NCBI GenBank assembly: GCA_905221605.1
Contig: CAJNDS010002218.1
Span: 202,501-265,000 of the forward strand
Direction: 5' to 3'
Length of the DNA stretch: 62,500 nucleotides
Source: Symbiodinium natans
Taxonomy: Eukaryota; Sar; Dinophyceae; Suessiales; Symbiodiniaceae
Shown in pieces: positions 1 through 9,690 of the stretch (position 1 is its first letter; each line of letters begins with the position of its first letter). A program made the position numbers and the translations under genes. The notes below the pieces were generated by a model that was given only the letters and a program-made list of their open reading frames with translations, was not told the DNA's origin and did no database searches.

Positions 1-452
1 AGTTTTTAAGGGTTTAGGCGGTTTAGGGTTCAAGGTTGAATGTGTTCTGGGTTCGGGGGGGGGGGGGGGGGGGGGGGGGGGGTTGGCGAGTTTTGGGGGG
101 TCTTGGGAAATCTTGCATAACCCTAAACCCTTAACCCTTCACCCTAAACCCGAACCTGAAACAGCCCTGGATTTTGCTGGGTTGCCTTTAACAATCAGGA
201 CCTCTGGGCGATATCAGGATTTACAAGGTTCAGGGGGTGTGGGTGTTGCGTAGGCTATTTATTAGGGTTTAGAGTGCTCCGCGGGTTTAGGCTACTTAGG
301 GCTTTGAGCTTAGGCGGGTTTAGGGTTTTGAGGCCAGGGCTGCTTAGGGTTCAGGGTCTAGAGGGGATGTGGGGTTCCTAAACCCTAAACCCTAAACCCT
401 AAACCCTAAACCCTAAACCCTAAAGACCCAAACCCTAAAACCTACACCCAGC

Positions 453-520
453 CTTCATCGAACCATCCTGGAAGCAATCGTGCCAGGGTCGTGGTGGAGT
501 CGGCGTCACAGAGGTGGTAC
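453..520 (-). CDS. Candidate exon, unknown protein
   Basis: The acceptor is CCCAG|G and the putative GC donor GAAG|GCTGGG. The frame encodes YHLCDADSTTTLARLLPGWF and a few more residues without a stop. A CCCTAAA array lies on its downstream (low-coordinate) side and a TTTAGGG array on its upstream side. The plus strand is also open, so the strand is inferred from the rest of the window. Confidence 0.45.
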
Positions 521-1252
521 CTGGGCTTAGGGTTTAGGGCTTGGGGTTTAGGGTTTAGGGTTTAGGGTTTAGGGCTTTTAGGGCTTTTAGGGTTTTTAGG
601 GTTTATAGGGTTTATAGGGTTTAGGGCTTAGGGTTTTTAGGGTTTTTAGGGGTTTTACGGCTTTTAGGGTTTTTAGGGTTTTTAGGGCGTTTAGGGTGTT
701 TAGGGTTTAGGGTTTAGGGTTTAGGGCTCAGGCACTTGAGGGTTCATGGGGGTTTAGGGTACTTGGGGTACTTGGGGCACTTGGGGCACTTGGGGTACTT
801 GGGGCACTTGGGGTACTTGGGGTACTTGGGGTACTTGGGGTACTTAGGGTACCTAGTACTTCGGGTTCTGGGATTTACCAGGCTTTTGAGGTATTCGGGA
901 TGTTTTGGGCTTGCCTATAGGGCTCTTCAGGGAGGGGGGTTCAAGGATGATGGGCCTGGGAACCCTCCTGAAGGGTCTTAGGGCTTGGGGAACCCCAAGC
1001 TCCAAACCCTAAACCTAAACAAACCCGGAAGCCGAAGCACTAAACCCTAAACCCTGAGCCCTAAGGCCTAAGGCCTAAGGCCTAACCCTAAGCTCTAAAC
1101 CCTGAACCCCAAACCCCAAGCCCTTAACCCTAAACCCCAAACCCTAAACCTCACAGTGAGGTTTGCTATAGGCCCTGGAAGCCCTAAACCCTGAACCCTA
1201 AACCCTCAACCCTAAACCCTAAACCCCAAACCCCACACCCTAAACCCGAAAC

Positions 1253-1315
1253 CCCTTCACTGGGAGCGGGAGCTCGGGGTGTGTGCCGAGCCGCCAAAGC
1301 TCGGTGCGGAGGAGC
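1253..1315 (-). CDS. Candidate exon, unknown protein
   Basis: Acceptor GGTGGCAG|G; the frame reads LLRTELWRLGTHPELPLPVK and runs into GTTTCGGG, a usable donor. It is flanked by outward-facing arrays (CCCTAAA left, TTTAGGG right). The plus strand is also open. Confidence 0.45.
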
Positions 1316-1462
1316 CTGCCACCGGGGAAGGACGTAGGGTTTAGGGTGTAGGGTTTAGGGTTTATGGTTTAGGGTTTAGGGTTTAGGGTTTCGGGTTTAG
1401 GGTTTAGGGTTTAGGGTTAGGGTGTAGTTCAGGGTTTAGGGCTTCCAGGGCCTTTAGGAAAC

Positions 1463-1569
1463 CTCACTGCGAAGAGCAAAGGCTTCGGACACAAGCGTTA
1501 AAGCCAAGCGGCAGTTTGAGGTTCTCTGTGAGGTACTGCAGCAGGCAGGGTAGCACATGTGCCGGAAAC
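1463..1569 (-). CDS. Candidate exon, unknown protein
   Basis: Open for about 36 codons, including RHMCYPACCSTSQRTSNCRL. Both the acceptor and donor contexts read GAG|GTTTCC, so the same nine bases lie at the exon start and at the intron start. Family not recognised. Confidence 0.45.
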
Positions 1570-1671
1570 CTCGCCCAAATAAAGGGGGGGTTAGGGTTCA
1601 GGGTCTGAGTTTAGTGCGGTTTTGGGTGTCGGGTTGCTTTAGGGTTGGCTTAGGGCTGGGGGTTTGGGATT

Positions 1672-1824
1672 TAGGGCTGAGGAGCTCCAGCTGACAACAA
1701 GAAGGCATGTTAGATGCGGCGTAGGGGGCAGTTGCAGCATGTCAGACATGGTCGGCTTCGGCCAGAGAAGGAACCTCGCAAAGATCAAAGGCAGCGCAAC
1801 GCCAACGGATGCGTGGGCCGAATG
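1672..1824 (-). CDS. Candidate exon or exon pair, unknown protein
   Basis: About 50 open codons after CCCCAG|C, with HSAHASVGVALPLIFARFLL at the start and a TMSDMLQLPPTP stretch. The complementary strand is also open over the same bases, so either strand is possible. Confidence 0.35.
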
Positions 1825-1917
1825 CTGGGGTTTGAGGTTTAGGGCTTAGGGTTTAAGATTTATAGGGTTTGGGGCTTCAGGCCTGCATGATTTTCAATGG
1901 GAACTTTTGGGGGGTCG

Positions 1918-2024
1918 TCTAAGACAAAGGGACGAGGAGAGAAAGCTGGCAAATGATTTCGGCCCCGTATCACTTATGCCCCACTTGTTGCCCTCCAAGC
2001 TGAATGTATGTGTCTTCGTGGCAC
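1918..2024 (-). CDS. Candidate exon, unknown protein
   Basis: Acceptor GGAGAG|G followed by about 35 open codons (THTFSLEGNKWGISDTGPKS). Composition is normal for a soluble protein. Family not recognised. Confidence 0.45.
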
Positions 2025-2344
2025 CTCTCCGAAACACCGTGACAATGAACCCTAATTAAACCCTAAAACCCAAACCCTAAACTCTAAACCCTAAACCCTA
2101 AACCCTGAGCCCCAATCCTAAGCTCCAACTCTCCACCCCCAAGACCACAAATGCCCAAGCCCCGGCCATAACGCCATTCTTGCAGTGGAAGGCCCTCGAT
2201 TCACCCCCGGAATTAGGGGTTTTGGGACGGGTGGCCCTAAACCCTAAATCCTAAACCCTTAATCCTAAACCCTAAACCCTAAACCCTCTAAACCCTAAAC
2301 CCTAAATCCTTCAGTTCTTCAGTCTTCAGGGGTCCGTGAAGGGA

Positions 2345-2445
2345 TGATGGCGGCATTTGCTGAATCCTCAGGGCGTAGGCTCTGTCATCCACTCTTTGCA
2401 GGGCTGTCGATCGAAGATTTTCTCCCTCAACCCCCATATACCTAC
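2345..2445. CDS. Coding-like island, strand undecided
   Basis: The minus strand gives EKIFDRQPCKEWMTEPTP and then a stop. The plus strand gives a longer open frame beginning MMAAFAESSGRR and running about 36 codons into the next array. There is not enough evidence to choose. Confidence 0.3.
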
Positions 2446-2562
2446 TTGAAGGGTTTAGGGTTTAGGGTTTAGGGTTTGGGGATTGGGGTTTGGGGTTTCG
2501 GGTTTAGGGTTTAGGGTTTCGGGTTTCGGGTTCAGGGCTTTAGGGTCCCGAAGGACCTACAC

Positions 2563-2653
2563 CTCATGGAAGAGCAGGTCAGGTGACTCCCGTCGGTCGT
2601 CGATGCGACCTCCCGCGAAGGCTCCGAAGTAGGTGTGGTTCATGCGGCTCCAC
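2563..2653 (-). CDS. Candidate exon, unknown protein
   Basis: Pyrimidine-rich acceptor CCCTCCGTCCAG|G and donor CATGAG|GTGTAGG bound a 91-base open frame containing WSRMNHTYFGAFAGGRIDDR. The plus strand is broken by stops in two frames, so this is one of the better strand calls. Both flanking arrays are TTTAGGG on the plus strand. Confidence 0.6.
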
Positions 2654-2744
2654 CTGGACGGAGGGCACATGAAGTAGGGTTTAGGGTGTAGGGTTTAGGG
2701 TTTAGGGTTTAGGGTTTAGGGTTTAGGGTTTGGGGTTTGGGGGC

Positions 2745-3060
2745 ATATGTGGATTTACAAAACAAGGGACCCAAATAAAGACCACCCAATGGTAGGGTAT
2801 CCCTCAATGGTGCCCCAAATTGCGGAAACCCCCGAGATGCATGTTCAAGCTTGGGGTTTCGGTTTTTGGGGCTGCCGCGCAGCGGACGCCAGCGGACGCA
2901 AGTCAGCAAGTACCTGGTGGAAATGGCGCCCCGACACACCCAGGGGGGGGCCGGCATGTCACGCGAAGGCACATGTTTCCGATGCAGGTTCTTTTGCCCA
3001 CCCCGGCTGTGAGCTTCCACAGGCCACCACCCAAACCATAGCCTTCTAGGGTTTCGGGCT
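2745..3060. other. Non-array island with long opposing open frames
   Basis: This stretch is open for about 100 codons on the plus strand and 120 on the minus strand, partly because it is GC-rich. The minus frame contains SRDMPAPPWVCRGAISTRYL. No family was recognised and no clear splice sites were picked. Confidence 0.25.
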
Positions 3061-3417
3061 GCCGCGCTCAACTCCCACCCTGAAGAACGCTTCTACCCTA
3101 AACCCTCAACCCTAAACCCCAAACCGTGAACTCTAGACCCCTAACTTCTGAATGGGGTCGGCAGGTGTCCAGGTGTGCTTACACAAAGAGGGCCGCCTTT
3201 GAAGGGGTTGAGGGGATTTGCAGGGACAGTCCCAGGTGTCCCAATGTCCCACGGCAGGGGGGCACCCTTGACCTTTTAGGGTTTAAGGTTTAGGTTTTGG
3301 GGTTTGGGGTTTAGGGTTTGGGGTTTGGGGTTTGGGGTTTGGGGTTTGGGGTTTGGGGTTTGGGGTTTGGGGTTTGGGGTTTGGGGTTTGGGGTTTGGGG
3401 TTTAGGGTTAGGGCAAC

Positions 3418-3508
3418 CCAATTCAAACAACCCTGCCACTCTCGCCTTTCGCAGTCTGCAAAACCTGCTTGTAGTAGCCCAGGGGTGGACATCAGCGACA
3501 TCTTCAAC
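3418..3508 (-). CDS. Candidate exon, unknown protein
   Basis: Acceptor ACGGAG|G, then VEDVADVHPWATTSRFCRLR and further open codons ending at a G|GTTGCCC donor. On its downstream side the same frame runs into a TTTGGGG array and would give the artefactual peptide NPKPQT repeated. Confidence 0.5.
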
Positions 3509-3734
3509 CTCCGTTGGCACTTTGTTCCCCCAACGTTGGTGGGGTTCTGGGTTTTAGGGATGTGGGGTTTAGGGTTTACGGATTTAGGGGGTTAAGGTTT
3601 AGGGATTTAGGGTCTAGGGATTTAGGGTTTAGGGGTTTAGGCTTTCGGGATTTGGGGGTTTAGGGTTTCGGGATTTAGGGGTCCGGAACCCATAACCCAT
3701 AAGGCCCTAAACCCTAAACCCTAAGCCCGTAAAC

Positions 3735-3785
3735 CCCACTAGAGTGGCCAGGTTTAAGGGAATCTCGGGCGCTGTAGTGAGCATT
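3735..3785 (-). CDS. Small candidate exon, unknown protein
   Basis: Acceptor CCGCCAG|A followed by MLTTAPEIPLNLATLV and a possible donor G|GTTTACGGG. Its small size lowers confidence. Confidence 0.35.
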
Positions 3786-3809
3786 CTGGCGGATTGGGTT
3801 CAGGCTTGG

Positions 3810-4720
3810 GCTTAGGGTTTAGGGTTTAGGGTTTAGGGTTTGGGGTTTGGGGTTTGGGGTTTGGGGTTTGGGGTTTGGGGTTTGGGGTTTGGGGTTTGGG
3901 GTTTCGGGTTTGAGGTTTAGGGTTTAGGGTTTAGGGTTTAGGGTTTAGGGTTTAGGGTTTAGGGTTTAGGGCTCAGGGTATTCCACATTGGTTTGAGTAT
4001 TTTCTTAGCGCCTGAACACGAAATGGCCCACACAACCTTCCGCGCTATTAGCTAGCTATTAGCATTTCGAGCGTGTCTGCAAAACCGGCTGACTGCCAGT
4101 AGCTAGCTATTAGCGAACGCAGTCCTGGTTACACGACCCCCCCTCCCAAGCCAACAAGCCGCTAATGGCAGTCTTTTAGCCGGCAAATCGTCTGCAATTG
4201 GCAGGGGCAACCCGTCGTTGCGCACTTGTTTTGCGCAAATAGCAAAAGGCCTTTCGTCCGAACTATGATGGTTGGGATCGTATGAAAAATTTTAATGTCT
4301 ATTCCTTATTGGGTTTAAGTACCCTTAAACATGTAAAATGTTACCCAACTATGATCAAGTAAGCCCCGAAATGCCACACAATCTGGCCCGGTGACCGCAC
4401 GTCGAAGCGGATCAGCAGCACAAAGGCATACTCCTCCACTTTTGGGTTTAGGGTTTAGGGTTTAGGGTTCAGGAGGCTTCATGGTGCAGGGTTACGGCTT
4501 CAAAAGTTTGGGGTTTGGGTTTCCAAATTTTGGATTAGGGTTGGGCTTCAAAAATTCAAGTGTTTGGGTTGGGGGTTAGGGCCTCAGAGAAGTTAGGGTC
4601 CGCGGGTTTGGGCGGTGTGGGGTTTAGAGACCTGAACCCGAAACCCTAAACCCTATATAAACCCTAAACCCTAAACCCTAAGGGCTCTGATGTATATCTC
4701 CCCCCCCCCCCCGTCCAAGA
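3810..4720. repeat. Arrays and unassigned AT-richer filler
   Basis: TTTAGGG/TTTGGGG arrays at 3820-3970 and 4440-4470. Between them is AT-richer sequence with a repeated motif, TAGCTAGCTATTAGC, at about 4050 and 4100 and no convincing exon. A C-run at about 4701 precedes the transposase region. Confidence 0.5.
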
Positions 4721-4868
4721 GTGCAAGCCTACATTGTTCAGGACGAGGCACCTTGGCTGTCACACAAAAGCATGCATCTTTAACCCTTACACACAAGTGG
4801 CTTTTGGAGCTTCGCAAAACCTCATGACAACATCTGCCTGTCACGGTTGCCCGTTTGGGTGTGAAACA

Positions 4869-5225
4869 CTAGGCATTTATGCTCATGAGATTGTTTGCAC
4901 AAGGGCCGCCATTCGACATGGCAAGACCGCGAAAAACATCAAGCATGTTGTCCCCCACATTAATGTAGAACATGCACTCATCCATTTCATGAGGATCAAT
5001 ATGGAGCTTGCCATATCTAGCACGAGACCACGTCTTTAGCCTGCTGTTCTCGCTTTCAGCATCATTGGTGTGGAACCCTGTCACACGATTGCAAAACCAT
5101 TTCTCATGGTTTACAGGGGGGGCACAATTGTACCCCAAGGCGTTTACGGCCTTATTAGTTACAGCCCACCCATCAAATACGAGAAAGCTACCCTTTGCCA
5201 CTCGAGACTGTACAGTTGCACTCAT
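4869..5225 (-). pseudogene. ISXO2/Merlin-type DDE transposase, C-terminal half
   Basis: The 118-codon frame has the hallmarks of the ISXO2-like (IS1595/IS1016) transposase domain found in eukaryotic Merlin elements. LVFDGW carries the second catalytic Asp. It is followed by ALGYNCAPPVNHEKWF (the usual VNH motif) and then GFHTNDAESENSRLKTW, where the Glu of AES fits the third catalytic position. Upstream codons lie in other frames, with a stop just before this frame opens, so the gene is frameshifted and probably dead. It would have acted on DNA in the nucleus. No terminal inverted repeats were identified with confidence. The low GC content and absence of telomere-type arrays contrast with the flanks and suit an inserted element. 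Confidence 0.75.
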
Positions 5226-5234
5226 TTCCTGAAA

Positions 5235-5818
5235 TCTGCGAGATTCTCCTTAGCTTGCTTGGGAGCTGCGCGGAAGAAGACGGTATGTGACTCGTTTTTT
5301 CCTGTTTGCGTGTGTGGAGACTGCCCTCCCCTTGCCGACCACGACAGCAATCCAAAGCCACTTGCCGTTCTTCTTCAAGTTAGCAGCGAGTTTCTTGGCA
5401 ATCTTGGCGGGATGCACCTTGGTAGGCTTCTTGAGGACAGACGAAGGTTTCTTTTGTACCCTTCTTCTTGATAAGGATAGATGAGGAGGACACTGCTTTC
5501 TCGCCGTGTAGAATGTGTAGAAGAGTTCGAGCTGGAAGTCTTTTCATAGCACCTTGGTGGACGAGCTTGTTGACATCCTTTCGTTCTGATTTGCGGTTTT
5601 GCTCCGCCCCTGCTTTGTTGATTCCTTTGGACCCCAATGCCCATCCGTCTTCTGGATGTATCCCGACGATGCAACTCGTCCAGTACCACCACCTCATTTC
5701 GCCCTCCAACTTTCAAGGCCCCCATCTCGTGTAGAGCTCCTCCAAGAGCCTCTTGATAAATAGCCCTCCATCTCCTCAACGTAGCCACGCAGATGTTACC
5801 GTATCCAGCCTGGAGAAT
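5235..5818 (-). pseudogene. ISXO2/Merlin-type transposase, N-terminal and middle part, frameshifted
   Basis: One minus frame has ALHEMGALKVGGRNEVVVLD, matching the usual lead-in (KIGG..EVVEIDES) to the first catalytic Asp of ISXO2-type transposases. Other frames continue with GKWLWIAVVVGKG and FFRAAPKQAKENLADFRK, which fit the segment between the first and second catalytic residues. At least two frame changes separate these pieces from the C-terminal half at 5225-4869. The left limit of similarity to the 8.0-8.3 kb duplicate is at 5819, so 5819 is a likely element border. Confidence 0.6.
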
Positions 5819-6077
5819 ATCGGGGTCTGGGTAGGCGCAAAGAACTTCTGCACGAGCTTGTAAAACTCGCCCCACGTGATGGACGTTTGCCCTCGCTCAA
5901 AGGTTCATCCTCCTCTTTGATATTGTTTGAGGACAACGCTTGCATTCCATTCCGGATCAGCTTGACGTCAGTATAGCGTCCCGTGTAGTTCTGGTCCTCC
6001 CCTGATGTCAGCCATGACTTCATGTCAGCCGCATCGAGTTTCTCCACCGCTGGATCGTCTAGTATCAGGCCTTCGTG
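5819..6077 (-). repeat. Copy 1 of a ~255-bp direct duplication with coding remnant
   Basis: Nearly identical to 8049-8298 and in the same orientation. The minus strand encodes NNIKEEDEPLSEGKRPS and, in another frame, TWGEFYKLVQ. At the low-coordinate edge this copy switches abruptly to transposase sequence, whereas copy 2 continues with a different coding sequence. Copy 1 was therefore probably interrupted or rearranged by the transposon. Confidence 0.8.
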
Positions 6078-6445
6078 AACCTGTCCAGTCTTGTGGCGAA
6101 AATTGTCGATAGCTTTCGCACGCCGCCACGCTGGAACAATGCCCTCAAGACCGAGACGAGTGATGTGATGTCTGCCAATTCGATGTTCATGGGCACGATG
6201 ACCGGCATGGCATGGAGGTTCTCCTGATGCTCATTGTCGTTCCCAATGGCTGGGCGACTCTTCTCATCGGGCATAGCAGCTTGTTGCTTTCGTCCAGCAC
6301 GCTTCGCTTTCAACAGCGTGTCCTGCAAGCGATGACGCGTATGTCGCGTGCTGTGCAGAGAGCGGGAGCCTGGACTCGTGGCACTACAGATCCCCGTTGG
6401 CTGGCCCTGGAGCAACGCCTTGTCCGTAACTTTGAAACCATCCAT
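6065..6445 (-). pseudogene. Unrecognised coding remnant upstream of the duplication
   Basis: A 126-codon minus frame starts MDGFKVTDKALLQGQPTG, continues through a basic KRAGRKQQAAMPDEKSRP stretch to LFQRGGVRKLSTIFATRLDR, and stops. It leads in a shifted frame into the duplicated segment at 6077-5819, so it is probably one decayed gene. Family not recognised. The surroundings are AT-richer than the rest of the window. Confidence 0.45.
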
Positions 6446-6649
6446 TGCTCGACTAAAAGCGTCTGAAATCTACTTTCTTTCTTGGTGGCTTGAGTTTGGC
6501 AAAGTCACATACTATATATGCTGACGCCATGAAGTTGCATCCTCATGTTATCTGAGCATGCACAAACATAACAAATACTAGGCTCGAAAATGCAATAACC
6601 ATCTCCAGGTCACAGCCGCTTTGCAGTCGAGAGACTTCGCAGGCATAAT

Positions 6650-7145
6650 TAATCTGGGGCCAGTCCTAATCTTGATATTGAAACAAACGGCTCAATATTC
6701 ATAAACAGGCAGAATCCAAGATCCAAGATCCAAGATGTCCACTTGAGAATTTCCGGATCAATCTTGGACACCAAGCCAGCGCGGGATCCAGCATTGCTTC
6801 GGAAATTCTCCCGTGGACATTTTGGATCGTAGATCTCGAATCCCACCCCATATTGAATATTGAAACAGACAGCTCAATATTCAATATCAGGCAGAATCCA
6901 AGATCCAAGATCCAAGATGCCCATGGGAGAAATTCCGAAGCCTGGATCCAAGATTGCTCCGGAAATTCTCCCGTGGACATCTTGGATCCCACCCCATATT
7001 GAATATTGAAACAGACAGCTCAATATTCAATATCAGGCAGAATCCAAGATCCAAGATCCAAGATCCAAGATGTCCACGGGAGAATTCCGCAGCAATCTTG
7101 GATCCCACTCTGGCCCTGGATCCAAGATTGCTCCGGAAGCTCGCT
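6650..7145. repeat. Three tandem ~150-bp repeats with internal palindromes
   Basis: Each unit carries runs of GATCCAAGATCCAAG, a palindrome ATATTGAATATTGA...TCAATATTCAATAT (about 14-base arms around AACAGACAGC), and GTGGACATCTTGGATC. Copies begin near 6660, 6840 and 6990. Open minus frames across it are by-products of the repetition (WILDLGFCL recurs). No array of the telomere heptamer lies inside. Confidence 0.85.
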
Positions 7146-7460
7146 TTCATGAAGTCCGGGCTGGCGTGCATGCTTCGGCGCGATAGGCTTATCTATGATG
7201 CACAGTCAAGAGTCTGGTTGTCTTGCGACACGGAGGCTTTAAGCGTCAACCTTCAGACGAATGACGAGAGTGGACGGCTACATACCGTGGGCGTGTACTA
7301 CATGGAGCCTACAGGACGGTGACGACGGTACACATGCACGGACCCCTGCAACACTCAAAGGGACTCGAAAGACTTACGGCACGCGCGTGCTTTTTCCCCT
7401 CAGTTTGTATAGACCGCCCAGGCTCAAAATGTTCATAGAGACCCGCTGTGGCTAGGGTTC

Positions 7461-8082
7461 CTAGCTCAGGTTCAGCCGTGCAAGATCGCGGCGGCCTCCT
7501 CGCCCGGATCCAAGAGCTGCGTCGCTTCTTGGTCCGACGCAACCTGTCGACAGGAAGACGAAGACGGCATGGACTGGGCATCGGGGTCTGCAGCGTAGGA
7601 CTCCTCTACGGGGACTGTAGCAGACGTTTTGCTTGTCAGGCGACGCTTCGAGGAAGGTAGGTTGAATTGCCCAAGCTTCTTCATCTGTCGATGGAAACGA
7701 CGGTAGATGTAGTGGCCGCGATGACGGGCTAAGCTTGGACGCAATGGTTGAGTTGACATCCGAGATGTAAGCTTCCGGGAGGCCGGCCGCCTGAAGCGAC
7801 TCCATTCCCCTTTGTAGCATCTCTTGTTCCACCTCCACATCCTCAGCAAAAGGTCGGGGGTGGTTCTTGGATGCCCTGCTTGCACTTCGCGTAGTAAGGC
7901 TTGTCTCCATCTGAGAAAAGATCCACATGCAAATCGTCGGTCTGAATCAAGTGGATGGGAGCCTCTTTGTCTTCACTGGGTAGGCAGAGGTACAAAGCAC
8001 GCTTGCCGAAGACGAGGACGATGGCCCTTTTAAGAACAGCGAGCATATCGGGGTCTGGGTAGGAGCAAAAGAACCTCTGCAC
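7461..8082 (-). pseudogene. Unrecognised gene remnant with frameshifts
   Basis: Successive minus frames form one plausible protein. YPDPDMLAVLKRAIVLVFGK and IHLIQTDDLHVDLFSDGDKP come first. A frame change leads to FAEDVEVEQEMLQRGMESLQ and LPEAYISDVNSTIASKLSP. A further change leads to FHRQMKKLGQFNLPSSKRR and an acidic tail ending at a stop near 7472. At least two indels break it. It follows the duplicated segment 8298-8049 without a gap. Family not recognised; it may be a passenger gene of the transposon or a decayed host gene. Confidence 0.5.
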
Positions 8083-8298
8083 GAGCTTGTAAAACTCGCC
8101 CCATGTGATGGACGTTTGCCCTCGCTCAAAGGTTCATCCTCCTCTTTGATATTGTTTGAGGACAACGCTCGCATTCCATTCCGGATCAGCTTGACGTCAG
8201 TTTAGCGTCTCGTGCAGTTTTGGTCCTCCTCTGATGCCATGACTTCATGTCAGCCGCATCGAGTTTCTCCACCGACGGATCGTCTAGTATCAGGCCTT
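8049..8298 (-). repeat. Copy 2 of the ~255-bp direct duplication
   Basis: Matches 5819-6077 with a few substitutions and a short deletion near 8235. Minus coding is continuous with the remnant at 8082-7461, so this copy looks closer to the ancestral arrangement than copy 1. Confidence 0.8.
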
Positions 8299-8420
8299 AA
8301 CACGGTGAAATCTTCAAGAATGCAAGTCCCTTAGACCTTAACAGGGTTAAATCTTCCAGAATGCGAAAAGAAACAGTGAGGGAAATAAGGCTTGACACGG
8401 TTAAATCCTCAAGAATGCCA
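8296..8420. repeat. Short tandem repeats (three ~52-bp units)
   Basis: Three diverged copies of TTAACACGGTTAAATCTTCA followed by AGAATGC lie at about 8299, 8338 and 8390. Confidence 0.7.
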
Positions 8421-8762
8421 AAAAAGCAGGGGGAGGAGGTGGCCCGGGACTCAGGCCACCGCCCCACCAAACCCTGCGAGCCTGTGAACCCTATGGGTTT
8501 AGGGTTGGGGTTTAGGCTTTCGGGTTTAGGGTATACACTACAAACCCTGCAAAACAGTGAAACTTCGAAGCCCTAGGCCCTACTAAGCCCTAAAATCCTA
8601 AACCCTAAAACCTTAAACCCTAAACCCCAAACCTTAAACCCAAAACCCTAAACCCTAAACCCTAAACCCTAAAACCCTAAAACCCTAAAACCCTAAACCC
8701 TAAACTCTGAAACCCTAAACCCTAAACCCCAAACCCCAAACCCTAAACCCTAAACCCTGAAC

Positions 8763-8844
8763 CCTCTGAGTCAAGATCTCCTTCCCTGCATCCAGGATCA
8801 TGCGAATCGCCTTCGCAGCGGCCCGGTTCTGGAAGCAGTTGGGC
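8763..8844 (-). CDS. Candidate exon, helical segment of unknown protein
   Basis: Acceptor GCCAG|G and donor AGAGG|GTTCAGGG. The frame reads NCFQNRAAAKAIRMILDAGK followed by EILTQ, a regular amphipathic helix. It is flanked by outward-facing arrays (CCCTAAA on the left, TTTAGGG on the right). Confidence 0.6.
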
Positions 8845-8956
8845 CTGGCTCGGGACTCTAGCTTTTAGGGTTTAGGGTTTAGGGTTTAGGGTTTAGGGTT
8901 CAGGGTTCAGGGTTCAGGGTTCAGGGTTTAGGGACCCCAAACCCGAAACTCAAACC

Positions 8957-9074
8957 CTAAGCTGCTGTGCTCCCTAAGATGGTTCCTGGGCTGCAAAGAT
9001 CTGCTGGCAGTTTGCTTTGGATGTCGGCAGGACCTTCCTCCGGGAACTCCCCAATAAGTACTGGGGCGCGGATC
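8957..9074 (-). CDS. Candidate exon, possibly terminal, unknown protein
   Basis: About 39 open codons (APVLIGEFPEEGPADIQSKL, then PADLCSPGTILGSTAA) run to a TAG at 8959-8957. The stop is formed by the TAGGG of a following array, so either this is a true C-terminus or the donor lies a little earlier. Confidence 0.5.
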
Positions 9075-9307
9075 AGCACCCTAAACCCTAAACCCTCTGG
9101 CCTAAGTAAGCCGTAGTAAGGGTCTAAGCCCCCTTCAACCCCACAACCCTATTTGGGGGTTTCTGGTTCAGGGTTTGGGATTTAGGGTTTAGGGTTCAGG
9201 GTTTAGGGTTACGCTTTTTGGGTTTAGGGTTTGGAAGTTCAGGATTTAGGGTGGGTTTAGGGTTTAAAGCTCCGAACCCCCTAAAGCTTCAAAGCCCTTA
9301 GCCGCAC

Positions 9308-9360
9308 CTCTTGAGCCGCATCGTGCACTCTGCGTCGGCGACGGTGCTGATGTTGGTGGG
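9308..9360 (-). CDS. Small candidate exon, unknown protein
   Basis: Acceptor TACAAG|C and donor AAGAG|GTGCGG bound PTNISTVADAECTMRLK in an open frame. Confidence 0.45.
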
Positions 9361-9651
9361 CTTGTACGTGCCTGGGTTTGGAGTTTATGGTTTAGGGTTT
9401 GGGGTGTGGGGTTTGGGGTTTAGGGTTTGGGGTTTAGGGTTTAGGGTTTGGGGTTTGGGGCCTGGGGGAGTTTCGGTATGTAAGGGGGACCCCTGGTTGA
9501 GGGCTTGAGCCTAAGGTTCTTGGAGGTGTTGGATGGTGTGGGTCTAAGATTTTGGGGCTTCAGGGTGTACTCAAGCCCCTAAACCCTAAACCCTAAATAT
9601 TGAACCCTAAACCCTAAACCCTACATCTTAAACCCTAAACGCTGGGTCCCC

Positions 9652-9690
9652 TTGCAGCCCGCCGGCCAAACTGACCCAAAAGCCACCTCA
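9652..9690 (-). CDS. Very small candidate exon
   Basis: Acceptor GGCTGAG|G followed by VAFGSVWPAGCK. Supported only by its acceptor and by being an isolated unique island between arrays. Confidence 0.3.

Noticed and set aside
1-420. A true chromosome end (telomere) at the left edge
   Set aside because: Arrays are short, mixed in orientation and interrupted by unique sequence, and the same density continues through the whole window.
736-981. An 81-codon open frame made of GYLGHLGYLG repeats
   Set aside because: It is the translation of a GGTACTTGG tandem repeat; no splice or start context and no unique protein sequence.
3283-3520. Open frames encoding repeated NPKPQT on one strand and GFGVWGL on the other
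   Set aside because: Seven bases times three gives a 7-residue peptide repeat from TTTGGGG arrays. The same peptides appear wherever this variant occurs (9.4, 15.5, 20.4, 27.8, 49.3, 59.1 kb). Only the unique exon portion is kept.
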